Shown: positions 31,707 to 42,218 of the stretch, piece by piece
Position numbering within the stretch: the first letter of the stretch is position 1
Layout of the letters: the number at the start of each line of letters is the position of its first letter
DNA from: an uncultured Litoreibacter sp.
GTDB taxonomy: Bacteria; Pseudomonadota; Alphaproteobacteria; Rhodobacterales; Rhodobacteraceae
Assembly (NCBI GenBank): GCA_947494645.1
Contig: CANLVO010000002.1
Location: forward strand, 238,359-302,358
Length of the DNA stretch: 64,000 nucleotides
Reading direction: 5' to 3'
Translations under genes and position numbers: made by a program
Notes under the pieces: model-generated
Databases searched by the model: none
Seen by the model: only the letters and a program-made list of their open reading frames with translations
What the model was told of the DNA's origin: nothing

Positions 31707-33839
31707 ATGTTTAACGTGACTAAAAAATCCATCGAGTGGGGTGAGGAAACTCTGACGCTCGAATCCGGCAAAGTTGCCCGTCAAGCGGACGGCTGCGTGA
31801 TTGCCACCTACGGCGAGACCTCCGTTATGGCCGCCGTCACTTTTGCCAAGAAGCAAAAGCCCGGTCAGGACTTCTTCCCGCTGACCGTACACTACAACGA
31901 AAAATACTACGCCGCCGGTAAAATTCCGGGTGGCTTTTTCAAACGCGAGGCACGTCCGACCGAAAAAGAAACGCTGACATCGCGTCTGATCGACCGTCCG
32001 ATCCGCCCGCTGTTCGTGCCGGGCTTCAAGAACGAAGTTTTGGTGATCTGTACTGTGCTGAGCCACGATCTGGTCAATGATCCGGACATGGTTGCGATGA
32101 TCGCGGCTTCTGCTGCGCTGACGATTTCGGGCGCTCCGTTCATGGGTCCGATTGCGGCTTGCCGCGTGGGCTTTGAGGATGGCGATTACATCCTGAACCC
32201 AGAGATGGACGACATGCACAACCTGCGCATGAACCCTGAGCAGCGGTTGGACCTTGTGGTTGCGGGCACTAAAGACGCCGTGATGATGGTCGAGTCCGAA
32301 GCTTACGAGCTGTCCGAGGACGAGATGCTGGGTGCCGTTGAGTTTGCGCATGAGCAAATCCAGCCCGCCATCGACCTGATCGTTGATTTCGCGGAAGACT
32401 GCGCGAAAGAGCCGTTCGACTTCACGCCGCCGGATTACAGCGACCTGTATAAGGCCGTGGCCAAAGCGGGCGAGAAAGCCATGCGCGCTGCTTATGCGAT
32501 CACTGACAAGCAGGAGCGTACCGCTGCTGTAGCAGCCGCGAAAGAGACCGCGATTGCGAAGCTGAGCGAAGAGCAGCTGGAGGACGAGAACCTTGGGTCC
32601 GCTCTGAAGAAGCTGGAAAGCACCGTTCTGCGCGGTGACGTGGTGAAGAACAAGAAGCGCATTGATGGGCGTAACTTGGACGAGATCCGCGATATTGTCA
32701 GCGAAGTTGGCTTGCTGCCACGGACGCACGGTTCCGCGCTGTTTACGCGTGGCGAGACGCAAGGTCTGGTTGTGACCACTCTGGGCACCGGCGATGATGA
32801 GCAAATGATCGACAGCCTGCAGGGCATGTATAAGTCGAACTTCCTGCTGCACTATAACTTCCCGCCCTATTCGGTTGGTGAAGTTGGGCGCTTCGGCCCT
32901 CCGGGTCGTCGTGAGATTGGTCACGGGAAACTGGCTTGGCGTGCGCTTCAGGCGGTTCTGCCGGCGTCGACCGACTTCCCTTATACCATCCGTCTGGTGT
33001 CTGAGATCACCGAGTCGAATGGCTCTTCCTCGATGGCTTCGGTCTGTGGTGGATCCTTGTCGATGATGGACGCAGGTGTGCCTTTGAAAGCGCCGGTGGC
33101 CGGTGTGGCCATGGGTCTGATCCTGGAAGACGACGGCTCCTACGCTGTTCTGTCGGACATTCTGGGTGACGAAGATCATCTGGGCGACATGGACTTCAAA
33201 GTGGCGGGGACCGAGAACGGGATCACGTCGCTGCAGATGGACATCAAGGTTGCGGGCATCACACCTGAGATCATGAAAACCGCTCTGGCGCAGGCCAAAG
33301 ACGGCCGGATGCATATCCTTGGTGAGATGAACAAAGCGCTGTCTTCGGCTGGCGATTTCTCCATCCACGCGCCACGGATTGAGACCATGCAGGTGCCAAC
33401 GGATAAAATCCGCGAAGTCATCGGCACGGGCGGCAAGGTCATCCGCGAGATCGTGGAAGTGTCCGGCGCCAAGGTCGACATCAACGACGATGGCATCATC
33501 AAGATCGCAAGCCCGAATGGCGAGGCGATCAAGAAGGCCTATGACATGATCCACTCGATCGTGGCTGAGCCAGAAGAAGGTATGGTTTACACCGGTACCG
33601 TGGTGAAGATCGTCGATTTCGGCGCCTTCGTGAACTTCTTCGGCAAGCGCGACGGGCTGGTGCATGTCAGCCAAATCGAGAACCGCCGTTTGAACCATCC
33701 TTCCGACGTCCTGAAAGAGGGCCAAGAGGTGAAGGTCAAGCTGTTGGGCTTTGATGATCGCGGCAAGGTGCGCCTGTCGATGAAAGTCGTCGATCAGGAA
33801 ACGGGCGAAGAGATCAAGAAGGAAGAAGCGGCTGAATAA
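31707..33839 (+). CDS. pnp: polyribonucleotide nucleotidyltransferase (PNPase)
   Basis: [38 protein letters not shown] and S1 domains; start trimmed from 31641. Confidence 0.96.
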   Translation: MFNVTKKSIEWGEETLTLESGKVARQADGCVIATYGETSVMAAVTFAKKQKPGQDFFPLTVHYNEKYYAAGKIPGGFFKREARPTEKETLTSRLIDRPIRPLFVPGFKNEVLVICTVLSHDLVNDPDMVAMIAASAALTISGAPFMGPIAACRVGFEDGDYILNPEMDDMHNLRMNPEQRLDLVVAGTKDAVMMVESEAYELSEDEMLGAVEFAHEQIQPAIDLIVDFAEDCAKEPFDFTPPDYSDLYKAVAKAGEKAMRAAYAITDKQERTAAVAAAKETAIAKLSEEQLEDENLGSALKKLESTVLRGDVVKNKKRIDGRNLDEIRDIVSEVGLLPRTHGSALFTRGETQGLVVTTLGTGDDEQMIDSLQGMYKSNFLLHYNFPPYSVGEVGRFGPPGRREIGHGKLAWRALQAVLPASTDFPYTIRLVSEITESNGSSSMASVCGGSLSMMDAGVPLKAPVAGVAMGLILEDDGSYAVLSDILGDEDHLGDMDFKVAGTENGITSLQMDIKVAGITPEIMKTALAQAKDGRMHILGEMNKALSSAGDFSIHAPRIETMQVPTDKIREVIGTGGKVIREIVEVSGAKVDINDDGIIKIASPNGEAIKKAYDMIHSIVAEPEEGMVYTGTVVKIVDFGAFVNFFGKRDGLVHVSQIENRRLNHPSDVLKEGQEVKVKLLGFDDRGKVRLSMKVVDQETGEEIKKEEAAE

Positions 33840-33866
33840 GCCCTTCGACCTTTCGAATTGAACTGG

Positions 33867-33896
33867 AAAAACCCCGGCCCATTGGTCGGGGTTTTT
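33867..33896 (+). terminator. rho-independent terminator after pnp
   Basis: AAAAACCCCG...CGGGGTTTTTT inverted repeat with T-run. Confidence 0.85.
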
Positions 33897-34225
33897 TCTT
33901 GAGGTAGGCCGCCCGAGTCGCGCCGTTTTTCGCGGTCTGATGATGGGTCTTGCCAATTTCTTGACATGATCGCGCCACAGTTTGCTCTCATTTCGGTGAG
34001 GTCGGGTGCTGTCCGAAAAATTAACCATTTGTTTTTAAATGATTTTAGAATCCGCGCTGATCTGCACCGCGCCGTTCAAGCCTTGCCAATCTGACAATCG
34101 CGAGAGACCGGCCTTCCTCACCGGCTCGTGTGTAACGGCTGTGGTTGGGAGCCATTAGCGTTGCCGGGTCGGGGGCGTCTTGCCCTCGATTTTCGTTACC
34201 TACAAAGATCCAATGGGGAAATAGT

Positions 34226-35053
34226 ATGACATTAACCAATCTTCTAGCACCGGCGCTGGCCGCCTCTGCGATGCTGCTCGGTTCTGCCGCCAGCGCCGCG
34301 ACGATCCAGATCACGATCACCAACAACACAGGCGCGGGCGGGTTTGCCGTGACGCCGCTTTACACCGCCTTCCATGATGGCACGTTCGACGCGTTCAACA
34401 TCGGCGAGGCCGCCTCTGCCGGGTTGGAACTGATTGCTGAGACAGGTGCCGCTTCCGGCATCGCGGCGGAGCGTCGTTTGGTTGACGCTGACAGCCAAGG
34501 CAATGTGAACCCTTCCCCCTCCGGTCCGCCGCCCATCCAACCGGGTGAGCAGGTCACCGCGGTGTTGGATATTGACGGTGCCAACAACCAGTATCTGACG
34601 TTCCTCGCGATGCTGCTGCCGACCAATGACACGTTTATCGGGAATGACGATGCACGGGCGCACCGCATCTTTGACGACAGCGGCATGTTCCTGGGCCCGC
34701 AAACCATTGATGTGACCGGCTCGCATATCTTTGACGCCGGGACGGAGATCAACGGGCTGCTCGGGTCTGCTTTTGTTGTCGGTCAGGACATTGCGCTGGG
34801 TGATGCCGAGAACGGCACCGTGCAGCGGGCAGGTGCCGATATCACCGAGATCTTTGCAGGGGCCGCCCTTGCGCCGGGCGGCGTTCTGGGATCGGGCGAC
34901 GTGCTGGATTTCTTCCGCGCACCGGGTGATTTCAACCTGCTGAGCATCGAGATCACCGAAGTCTCTGCCGTGCCGTTGCCAGCCACTGCGCCAATGCTGC
35001 TGGCGGGCTTAGGGCTGCTGGGCTGGCGGATGCGCAAGTCGCAAAAGGCCTGA
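34226..35053 (+). CDS. spondin-N-domain-like secreted protein with VPLPA-CTERM sorting tail
   Basis: Signal peptide; ITITNNTGAGGFAVTPLYTAFHDGTFDAFNIGEAAS; C-terminal VPLPATAPMLLAGLGLLGWRMRKSQKA. Confidence 0.82.
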   Translation: MTLTNLLAPALAASAMLLGSAASAATIQITITNNTGAGGFAVTPLYTAFHDGTFDAFNIGEAASAGLELIAETGAASGIAAERRLVDADSQGNVNPSPSGPPPIQPGEQVTAVLDIDGANNQYLTFLAMLLPTNDTFIGNDDARAHRIFDDSGMFLGPQTIDVTGSHIFDAGTEINGLLGSAFVVGQDIALGDAENGTVQRAGADITEIFAGAALAPGGVLGSGDVLDFFRAPGDFNLLSIEITEVSAVPLPATAPMLLAGLGLLGWRMRKSQKA

Positions 35054-35367
35054 AGCGGGTCTAGAGAATGATGCGCGCCTCGTGCTTACACGGGGCGCGT
35101 ACGTCGGGGGCTTTGACAGCTGTGTCGGAGCCCTTTTCAGGTGATGGTGACGATTCCAAGGGTGCTGTCACCACCGCGGGCCACGCCCATGAATGCGAAC
35201 TGAACGCCTACATTTCCCCGCAGAACCCGGTTCTGTTTCCAGTTCGGAGACAATCGCTTGAATTTTTGCGAGTTGACGTCACGGAATAGGGCCAAAAAGT
35301 GGCGATTTTATGCCCAAACTCGTTAATGTCCTGTAAAACAAAGACGTACGTTAATGGGGAGGACGCA

Positions 35368-36330
35368 ATGTCCATACTTCTTAAGGCAGGGGTCGCTGTG
35401 CTGGCGCTTTCCGTGCCAGCGTCGGCCTCCGTGCTGACCAACACTTTTACAAGCTATTACGCGTTTGGCGACAGCCTGACCGATGACGGCAAGCTGGGGC
35501 AGTTGTTCCCACCAAGCTTTGAAGGTCGTTTCTCGAACGGCCCGACCTACGCGGAAATCATTGCGGATGACTTTACCGATGCAGGGCTGGACACCGGCAA
35601 CTTCGCATTGGGCGGGGCCACTGCAGGTGACGAGAACCTCAGACCGCTGAGCGAGTTGTCGACCTTCGCGGGCCAAGTGGCCACGTTTGGCGGCGCGTTG
35701 AGCGCAGGTGCCGTTGCGCCGGGCAGCAACCCGCTGGTCTCTGTCTTCTTTGGCGCGAATGACTTCTTCCAGGGCCGCAATCCGATTGAAGCCGCTGGCG
35801 ACGTTGCACAGGGCATTCGCGATATCGCCGCTTTGGGCAAAGGGTTTGACGACTTCCTGTTGCTGGGTCTTCCCGACTTTGGCGGCACCCCCGCTTTTGC
35901 AGGCGAAGGGTCTGAAGCAGCGTCCAACGCGGCGTTGGTCTTCAATGCCAAGCTGGCCTCATATGCGCTGACGCTTGAAGCGAATGACGGGCTGTCGATC
36001 ACCAATTTCGACACCGATGCCGTGTTTCAGTCGATCATCGACAGCGTCGAAGGCGGCTCGTTCGAGTTCGGCATTTTCGATGTGACAACACCATGTACCG
36101 CGTCGCTGAGCGAAGCAGGGCCAAGCTGTGTTGACCTGGGCGTTGACCCTAACACGCTGCTGTTTGCGGATGCTGTGCACCCGAACGCGATTGCCCATCA
36201 GCTGCTGGCTGAGGCGATTGTGGCGCAGTACGAATCTGACCTGAACGTTGTCCCATTGCCGGCCACCTTGCCGCTGATGATGGTCGGTCTGTTTGGTTTG
36301 GGCGCTCTGTCGCGTCGCCGCGCCGCCTAA
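35368..36330 (+). CDS. SGNH/GDSL hydrolase with VPLPA-CTERM sorting tail
   Basis: YYAFGDSLTDDGKL, FFGANDFF, HPNAIAHQLLAEAI; C-terminal VPLPATLPLMMVGLFGLGALSRRRAA; GGGGAGG Shine-Dalgarno. Confidence 0.87.
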   Translation: MSILLKAGVAVLALSVPASASVLTNTFTSYYAFGDSLTDDGKLGQLFPPSFEGRFSNGPTYAEIIADDFTDAGLDTGNFALGGATAGDENLRPLSELSTFAGQVATFGGALSAGAVAPGSNPLVSVFFGANDFFQGRNPIEAAGDVAQGIRDIAALGKGFDDFLLLGLPDFGGTPAFAGEGSEAASNAALVFNAKLASYALTLEANDGLSITNFDTDAVFQSIIDSVEGGSFEFGIFDVTTPCTASLSEAGPSCVDLGVDPNTLLFADAVHPNAIAHQLLAEAIVAQYESDLNVVPLPATLPLMMVGLFGLGALSRRRAA

Positions 36331-36354
36331 GGGCGTCAGACACAGAATTGCCAG

Positions 36355-36385
36355 AAGGCCCGGATTCCTTGGGGATCCGGGCCTT
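36355..36385 (+). terminator. rho-independent terminator
   Basis: AAGGCCCGGAT-tccttgggg-ATCCGGGCCTT followed by TTT. Confidence 0.85.
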
Positions 36386-36550
36386 TTTCATGGGTACACC
36401 CCGTTGTGGCGGCTGAGACACAGTCTGTGACTTCAAGAACCTGTGACTGCCAAAACGACCTGAATTGGCCCAAAATAACAGCTCTGTGGTCGTGCCGGGC
36501 TGCCCAATGACACTTCCGGCGCTGGCGCAGCAACACAAGGGGTAGTTTAA

Positions 36551-37111
36551 ATGATGAACCGTCGTACGCTTTTGGCATCTGGCCTGTCCGGGGCCGCCAT
36601 GCTGGCCACACCTGCAATTGCGCAGCGCAAAGCCTGGGTGATGCCTGAGGAATATAAACCGCGTGTGATCCGATTGGCGGGCGATCTGCCTGCGGGCGAG
36701 ATCCATGTCGACCCGACCGCCTTCGCGCTGTACTGGACGCTGCCGGAGGGCAAAGCCATCCGTTACACCTGCGGCATTGGCCGCGCGGGGCTGTATGAGA
36801 GCGGCACGTTTACCATCGGGGCAAAGAAGGAATGGCCGTCTTGGACCCCGACGCAGGACATGATCAAGCGCGATCCGAAATACAAGAAATGGGAAAATGG
36901 CCAGCCGGGCGGTCCTGATAACCCGCTGGGCGCGCGGGCGCTGTATCTGTTCGCGCCGGGGATTGGTGACACGTTCCTGCGCATCCATGGGACCTCTGCG
37001 CCGTGGACGATTAATTCCGCTGTTTCAAATGGCTGTGTGCGGCTGACCAATGCGCATATTGCGCATCTGTATCAGCAGGTGCCCAACGGGACGAAAGCTG
37101 TTCTGCACTAA
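36551..37111 (+). CDS. L,D-transpeptidase (YkuD domain)
   Basis: HGTSAPWTINSAVSNGCVRLTNAHI catalytic motif; Tat-like N-terminus MMNRRTLLASGLSGAAML. Confidence 0.9.
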   Translation: MMNRRTLLASGLSGAAMLATPAIAQRKAWVMPEEYKPRVIRLAGDLPAGEIHVDPTAFALYWTLPEGKAIRYTCGIGRAGLYESGTFTIGAKKEWPSWTPTQDMIKRDPKYKKWENGQPGGPDNPLGARALYLFAPGIGDTFLRIHGTSAPWTINSAVSNGCVRLTNAHIAHLYQQVPNGTKAVLH

Positions 37112-37135
37112 CGGCGCGGCTATTGCTGAATGAAT

Positions 37136-37166
37136 AAGGGCGGCGGGGTAGACCCCGACCGCCCTT
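37136..37166. terminator. terminator between convergent L,D-transpeptidase and peroxiredoxin genes
   Basis: AAGGGCGG...CCGCCCTT stem with internal GGGGT/ACCCC and T-run. Confidence 0.75.
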
Positions 37167-37203
37167 CTTTTTGGCTTGGATTCTCAGAGCGCCACGTCGC
37201 GCG

Positions 37204-37854
37204 TTAGCCCGGCGCTTTGACCGTGCGCAGGTAGGGCAGCACGGTGGTCACGTCGCCAAACTTGGCTTGCGCATCCTCGGTCGAGACCGCCGGCGGCACG
37301 ATCACGTCTTGTCCAACCTGCCAGTTTGCTGGCGTGGCGACGCCTTTGGCGGACATTTGCAGGCCGTCGAGGGCGCGAATGATCTCGGCGAAGTTGCGGC
37401 CAACGGTCATTGGGTAAGTCATCATCAGTTTCACCTGTTTGTCCGGGCCAATGATGAAGACCGAGCGCACGGTAGCTGAATCAGCGGGCGTGCGGCCGTC
37501 GGGAAGCACGTATTCGGCGGGGAGCATGTCGAACGCTTTGGCGACCTCCAGACCTTCGTCGGCGACGATGGCGAACTCGGCCTTGGCTTCGGCGACTTTC
37601 TCGATGTCGGCTTTCCATTTCACGTGGTCCTCGACCCCGTCAACGGAGACGCCCAGCACCTTGGTGTTGCGCTTGGCCCATTCGTCAGCCAGCTGCGCGA
37701 CCGCGCCAAATTCAGTGGTGCAGACGGGGGTGAAATCCTTGGGGTGGCTGAAAATGACGGCCCAACCGTCGCCGACCCAATCATGCAGAGAGATGTCGCC
37801 CTTATCTGTGGTGACCGTCATGTCGGGGATCGTGTCATTGATGCGAAGGCCCAT
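37204..37854 (-). CDS. peroxiredoxin (1-Cys/Prx6-like)
   Basis: SHPKDFTPVCTTEFGAVAQL. Confidence 0.9.
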   Translation of the reverse strand: MGLRINDTIPDMTVTTDKGDISLHDWVGDGWAVIFSHPKDFTPVCTTEFGAVAQLADEWAKRNTKVLGVSVDGVEDHVKWKADIEKVAEAKAEFAIVADEGLEVAKAFDMLPAEYVLPDGRTPADSATVRSVFIIGPDKQVKLMMTYPMTVGRNFAEIIRALDGLQMSAKGVATPANWQVGQDVIVPPAVSTEDAQAKFGDVTTVLPYLRTVKAPG

Positions 37855-37963
37855 GGTCTTCTCCTTTTCATGGAAACTGATCTTTACTGATATACGCCTC
37901 TGCCGGGCGTTTTACATCCCCGTCGCGGTGGAGTGCGTGGTTGTTCGGGTTACTTTGCAGTTA

Positions 37964-38010
37964 CCGTATTAATATGTACGCCTTTTCATTATCCGTATTC
38001 CTTTGTACGC
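37964..38010. promoter_or_regulatory. two repeated TetR-type operator-like sites
   Basis: CCGTATTAATATGTACGC (37964-37981) and CCGTATTCCTTTGTACGC (37993-38010), each CGTA-N8-TACG. Confidence 0.6.
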
Positions 38011-38018
38011 TTTAGCAA

Positions 38019-38624
38019 ATGAAACCTGAGAACAAACACGCCCGACAGGCCGAGATCGAACGCGCGGCCTATGATGTGCTGGTCCAGAAGGGCTATGCCG
38101 GGACGTCTATGTTGGCGGTGGCGCGGGCTGCGCAGGCGTCGAATGAGACGATGTATCGGTGGTATGGCGACAAGACCGGGTTGTTTGCGGCGCTTATAGT
38201 GGGCGACGCGGCGGCGTTGCATGACGCGTTGGAAGACGTGGTGCAGACCGGTGGTGCGCCTGTTGATACGTTGCGCCGCCTTGCGCCTTTGCTGCTGGGG
38301 GCGCTGGTATCTGAGCGTGCCATTGCCTTGAGCCGTGCGGCGGCGGCAGATGAGACGGGCCGTTTGGGCAAGACCCTCGCTGAGGGCGGGCGCGACAATA
38401 TTGCGCCTCTGGTTGCGGGGCTGATTGCGCAGGCCATTGAACGCGGTCAGATCGCGGCCCCCTCGCCGCGCATCGCGACGGAATGGTTCATTGCGCTGGT
38501 CATCGGGGACGCGCAGATCAGGCGGGTAACCGGCGCGGTGCCGGAACCCTCCCCCGCGCATATCGCGCAGTTGGCAGAAACCCGTGTCGCGACGTTTCTA
38601 AAGCTTGTCGCTCCTGCGGGTTAA
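38019..38624 (+). CDS. TetR/AcrR family transcriptional regulator
   Basis: N-terminal HTH: VLVQKGYAGTSMLAVARAAQASNETMYRWYGDKTGLFAALI. Confidence 0.88.
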   Translation: MKPENKHARQAEIERAAYDVLVQKGYAGTSMLAVARAAQASNETMYRWYGDKTGLFAALIVGDAAALHDALEDVVQTGGAPVDTLRRLAPLLLGALVSERAIALSRAAAADETGRLGKTLAEGGRDNIAPLVAGLIAQAIERGQIAAPSPRIATEWFIALVIGDAQIRRVTGAVPEPSPAHIAQLAETRVATFLKLVAPAG

Positions 38625-38691
38625 GTCGGGGTTGCGCATGGGCTAGGTCAGGATCATGTTGCGCTGACGCGGCCAAAAAGGATGCCATGAC

Positions 38692-40116
38692 ATGAAGAAC
38701 GCGAAGAATTTTTACATCGACGGCGCTTGGGTCTCTCCGGCCAAAGCGCATGATTTTGACGTCATCAACCCCTCGACAGAGGAAGTTTGCGAGACGATCT
38801 CTCTTGGCTCGGAGGCGGACACCAATGCCGCCGTGGCTGCGGCGCGGGCCAGCTTTGAGGCGTGGTCGCAGACCTCGAAGGAAGAGCGCATCGCGCTGCT
38901 GAAAACCCTGTCGGAGGTCTATAACGACCGGGCCGAGGAAATGGCGCAGGCGATCTCCCTTGAGATGGGTGCGCCGCAAGACCTGGCACGGGCGCAGCAA
39001 GTGGGCGCGGGCTCCTGGCATCTGGGCGGCTTTTTGAAAGCTTTGGAGAGCTTCGAGTTCGACCGCATGTATACCGACACGGAAGCGACGCTTTATGAAC
39101 CCATTGGGGTGTGCGCGCTGATCACGCCGTGGAACTGGCCGATGAACCAGATCGTGCTGAAGGTCGTACCGGCGCTGGCCGTGGGCTGTACCACGGTGCT
39201 GAAACCGTCGGAAATTTCGCCTTTGTCGGGCATCCTGTTTGCCGACTTCATCCACGAGGCGGGCTTCCCCAAGGGCGTGTTCAACATGGTCAATGGCGAC
39301 GGCCCCGGTGTCGGCTCGCAACTGAGCGCGCATCCAGAGGTGGACATGGTCTCCTTCACTGGCTCGTCCCGCGCAGGCAAGCTGATTTCCGTCGCCGCCG
39401 CCGAGACGCTGAAACGCGTATCGCTGGAGCTTGGCGGCAAAGGTGCCAACATCATTTTTGCTGACGCAGACCCGAAAGCCGTGACGCAAGGTGTCGTGCG
39501 TTGCTTCCGCAACACCGGGCAGTCGTGCAACGCGCCGACCCGGATGCTGGTGGAGCGGTCCCGCTACGACGAGGCCGTGGAACAGGCGACCGAGATGGCC
39601 AACAAGACCGTCGTGGGCCCGGCCTCTGAGGAAGGCAAGCATATCGGGCCGCTGGTGTCCGAGGTGCAGTTTGACAAGGTGCAGGGGCTGATCGAGCAGG
39701 GTATCAAGGAAGGTGCCAAGCTGGTTGCAGGCGGCGTGGGCCGTCCCGAGAACCTGAACCGCGGGTATTACTGCCGCCCCACCGTGTTTGCAGACGTGAC
39801 CCCGGATATGGAGATCTACAAGCAGGAGATTTTTGGGCCTGTCCTGTCGCTCATGCCGTTTGACGACGAAGAGCACGCGATCGCGCTGGCCAATGACACG
39901 CCTTACGGGCTGACCAACTACATCCAGACCGAGGACCTTGAAAAGCGTCGCCGCGTGGCGCGGCGGGTGCGGTCCGGCATGGTGGAGACCAACGGCTCGG
40001 GCTTTGCGCAAGGCTCGCCTTTTGGCGGCTATAAGCAGTCGGGCAATGGCCGCGAAGGCGGCGTGTTTGGTTTGGAAGAGTTCTGCGAAGTGAAAGCGGT
40101 GAGCGCCTGGAAGTAG
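38692..40116 (+). CDS. aldehyde dehydrogenase family protein
   Basis: NPSTEEVCETISLGS, TPWNWPMNQI, FTGSSRAGKLI, NTGQSCNAPTRMLV, FGGYKQSGNGREGG. Confidence 0.92.
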   Translation: MKNAKNFYIDGAWVSPAKAHDFDVINPSTEEVCETISLGSEADTNAAVAAARASFEAWSQTSKEERIALLKTLSEVYNDRAEEMAQAISLEMGAPQDLARAQQVGAGSWHLGGFLKALESFEFDRMYTDTEATLYEPIGVCALITPWNWPMNQIVLKVVPALAVGCTTVLKPSEISPLSGILFADFIHEAGFPKGVFNMVNGDGPGVGSQLSAHPEVDMVSFTGSSRAGKLISVAAAETLKRVSLELGGKGANIIFADADPKAVTQGVVRCFRNTGQSCNAPTRMLVERSRYDEAVEQATEMANKTVVGPASEEGKHIGPLVSEVQFDKVQGLIEQGIKEGAKLVAGGVGRPENLNRGYYCRPTVFADVTPDMEIYKQEIFGPVLSLMPFDDEEHAIALANDTPYGLTNYIQTEDLEKRRRVARRVRSGMVETNGSGFAQGSPFGGYKQSGNGREGGVFGLEEFCEVKAVSAWK

Positions 40117-40139
40117 AGCGACCACCTTTCGGAAACGAA

Positions 40140-40170
40140 AACGGGGCGCATCTTGATGATGCGCCCCGTT
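40140..40170. terminator. terminator between convergent ALDH and cold-shock genes
   Basis: ACGGGGCGCATC-ttgat-GATGCGCCCCGT perfect 12-bp stem. Confidence 0.8.
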
Positions 40171-40207
40171 CTAATTCCTGAACCCTGAGTGATCAGGGAT
40201 TCGCGGC

Positions 40208-40414
40208 TTAGGCCAGCGCGATGTTTACGGCGCTTTCGCGGCCGTCACGGCCAGGCTCGATATCGAACGTGACTTTTTGATCGTCGCTGAGGCCTGTGAG
40301 GCCAGCGCGCTCAACAGCCGAGATGTGCACGAACACGTCTTTGCTGCCGCCGTCTGGGGCGATAAAGCCGAAGCCTTTTGTAGTGTTAAACCATTTTACG
40401 GTGCCAGTAGCCAT
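40208..40414 (-). CDS. cold-shock protein (CspA family)
   Basis: [38 protein letters not shown]. Confidence 0.95.
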   Translation of the reverse strand: MATGTVKWFNTTKGFGFIAPDGGSKDVFVHISAVERAGLTGLSDDQKVTFDIEPGRDGRESAVNIALA

Positions 40415-40633
40415 CGTAAGTCTCCTTAAATACTGCCCACGGAATGCGGCAGGTCGGCAAGGTCATGTCTGGATCGTGTGACTGAGCCTGAAAGGAGCAG
40501 TGATTCCGATAGATGTAACGTCGCCTTCCCCACATGGACCCCCTGCGCGCATTAATCAAGGGCTGTGATCCCTGCCCCATTTGCCGTTGGGCGAATTCCG
40601 GCTAGTCTGAGCGCCACCCAGACAGGAGCCACC

Positions 40634-41215
40634 ATGCGCAAGATACAATCCCAAGGCGTCCACCATATCACCTTGATGGGGGCGGACCGGCAGACCTCTA
40701 TTGATTTCTGGGAGGGCGTGATGGGGATGCCGTTTATTTTTGACCAGCCCAATCTGGATGACCCCGACGAGGGGCATTTGTATTTTGACCCCGGCGACGG
40801 GCGGCTGATCACCATCTTCACCAACGAGAACCGCAAACCGGTGCATAAGCGGACGCCTACGGATGCGGGGTGCGTGCATCATCTGGCGATCAACGTGTCG
40901 CTGGCCACCTATCGCCAGATTGCGGAGCGGCTGGATGCGCGGGGGATCAAGCATTCAGGGCATAAGGACCGCGGGTTCATGGACTCGATTTACTTCAAGG
41001 ACCCGCTTGGGTTCTTGATCGAATGCGCATGTTACAAGTTCGAACCGCCAGTGGGTTGCACGCATGCCGACGTGATGATCGAGGCGCATAAGGCGCGGGT
41101 CAAAGCGGGCGATTACAACATTCAGGAAATCCACCTTGCCGACGCGATTGAAACCTTGGTGGAACGCACCCAAGGCACCCTTTCGCAAGACCGCAGCCCA
41201 AAAGACCCGTATTAG
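40634..41215 (+). CDS. VOC family (glyoxalase/bleomycin-resistance superfamily) protein
   Basis: GVHHITLMGADRQTSIDFWEGVMGMP; start trimmed to MRKIQSQG. Confidence 0.82.
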   Translation: MRKIQSQGVHHITLMGADRQTSIDFWEGVMGMPFIFDQPNLDDPDEGHLYFDPGDGRLITIFTNENRKPVHKRTPTDAGCVHHLAINVSLATYRQIAERLDARGIKHSGHKDRGFMDSIYFKDPLGFLIECACYKFEPPVGCTHADVMIEAHKARVKAGDYNIQEIHLADAIETLVERTQGTLSQDRSPKDPY

Positions 41216-41251
41216 AAGCGCCACTTGGCATCGGACGACCGACAGAGATCG

Positions 41252-42133
41252 CTAGGCAAAGCTGTCCGCCAGCAGATCGAACACCAGCCGGATGCGTTTT
41301 GATGTGTGCAATTCGCGGTGCACCACCAGCCAGACGGGGAACGGAATGCTGAGCTCTGGGAAGACCATCTCTACCTCAGGGGCGAATTCCGCGGCGGCCC
41401 GGCTCATAGGGCCGACGCCAAGGCCAGCGCGGATCATCGACCACGCCGCCACCCCATCGGCGGAGGCATAGCGGATATTTTTCCGCGTCACCGGCAACCC
41501 GTTGGCATTGAGCAGCGCGACCATCCGGTCGTGATCGTCAAACCCTACGAAATCGCATCGCGCGACTTCCCGAGCCGATTTGGGCCACCCCGCGCGCTCA
41601 AGGTAGTCCCGTGTGGCGTAGAGGTGGCCGGTCATTTCCCCCACCAGCTTGGCGATCAGATCGGGCTCGGTCGGGCGGCCGTGGCGAATGGCGATATCGG
41701 CCTCCCGCCGCATCAGATTTTGAATTGAATTGCTCGACACCACCGTCACATCGACACCCGGCGCCACCTCGCGCAACCGCTTGAGGATCGGCGGCAGATG
41801 GTAGCACGACATGATATCGGTGGCCGTGATGGCGACATGGCCGTCCATTTGTTCCGATTGCCCTGACACCGCCAGCGAAAACCTGGACGCCGCATCGCCC
41901 ATGGCCTGTACATGCACCAGCACATCGCGGCCCGCATCGGTCAAAACCAGCGACCTGCCGACCCGTTCAAACAGCACCACACCAAGGCTGTCTTCCAACG
42001 CCGAGACCTGCCGCCCCAACGTAGGCTGGGTCAGCCCCAGCGCGCGGGAGGCGGCGGACAAAGACCCTTCCTGCGCGGTCGCCAGAAAGGCCCGTGCCTG
42101 ATTCCAGTCAAAGTTGATGGCCTGCCAATTCAT
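41252..42133 (-). CDS. LysR family transcriptional regulator
   Basis: FLATAQEGSLSAASRALGLTQPTLGRQVSALEDSLGVVLFER. Confidence 0.93.
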   Translation of the reverse strand: MNWQAINFDWNQARAFLATAQEGSLSAASRALGLTQPTLGRQVSALEDSLGVVLFERVGRSLVLTDAGRDVLVHVQAMGDAASRFSLAVSGQSEQMDGHVAITATDIMSCYHLPPILKRLREVAPGVDVTVVSSNSIQNLMRREADIAIRHGRPTEPDLIAKLVGEMTGHLYATRDYLERAGWPKSAREVARCDFVGFDDHDRMVALLNANGLPVTRKNIRYASADGVAAWSMIRAGLGVGPMSRAAAEFAPEVEMVFPELSIPFPVWLVVHRELHTSKRIRLVFDLLADSFA

Positions 42134-42218
42134 GCAATTTTGTATATCAGATCGACGAATTTCGGCAATTTATAGTTTGTATCTGCATGGGTAACTTGAC
42201 TGAGAAAGGATAAGACCC

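Noticed and set aside
31581-34028. 815-aa minus-strand ORF spanning all of pnp
   Set aside because: Antisense shadow of a strongly supported gene; low-complexity His/Arg/Gln-rich translation typical of reverse frames in GC-rich DNA.
38518-40125. 535-aa minus-strand ORF
   Set aside because: Antisense shadow of the aldehyde dehydrogenase gene.
42134-42218. LysR-type operator between the LysR gene and the divergent methyltransferase
   Set aside because: Several T-N11-A-like matches in an A/T-rich stretch, but none stands out enough to call.
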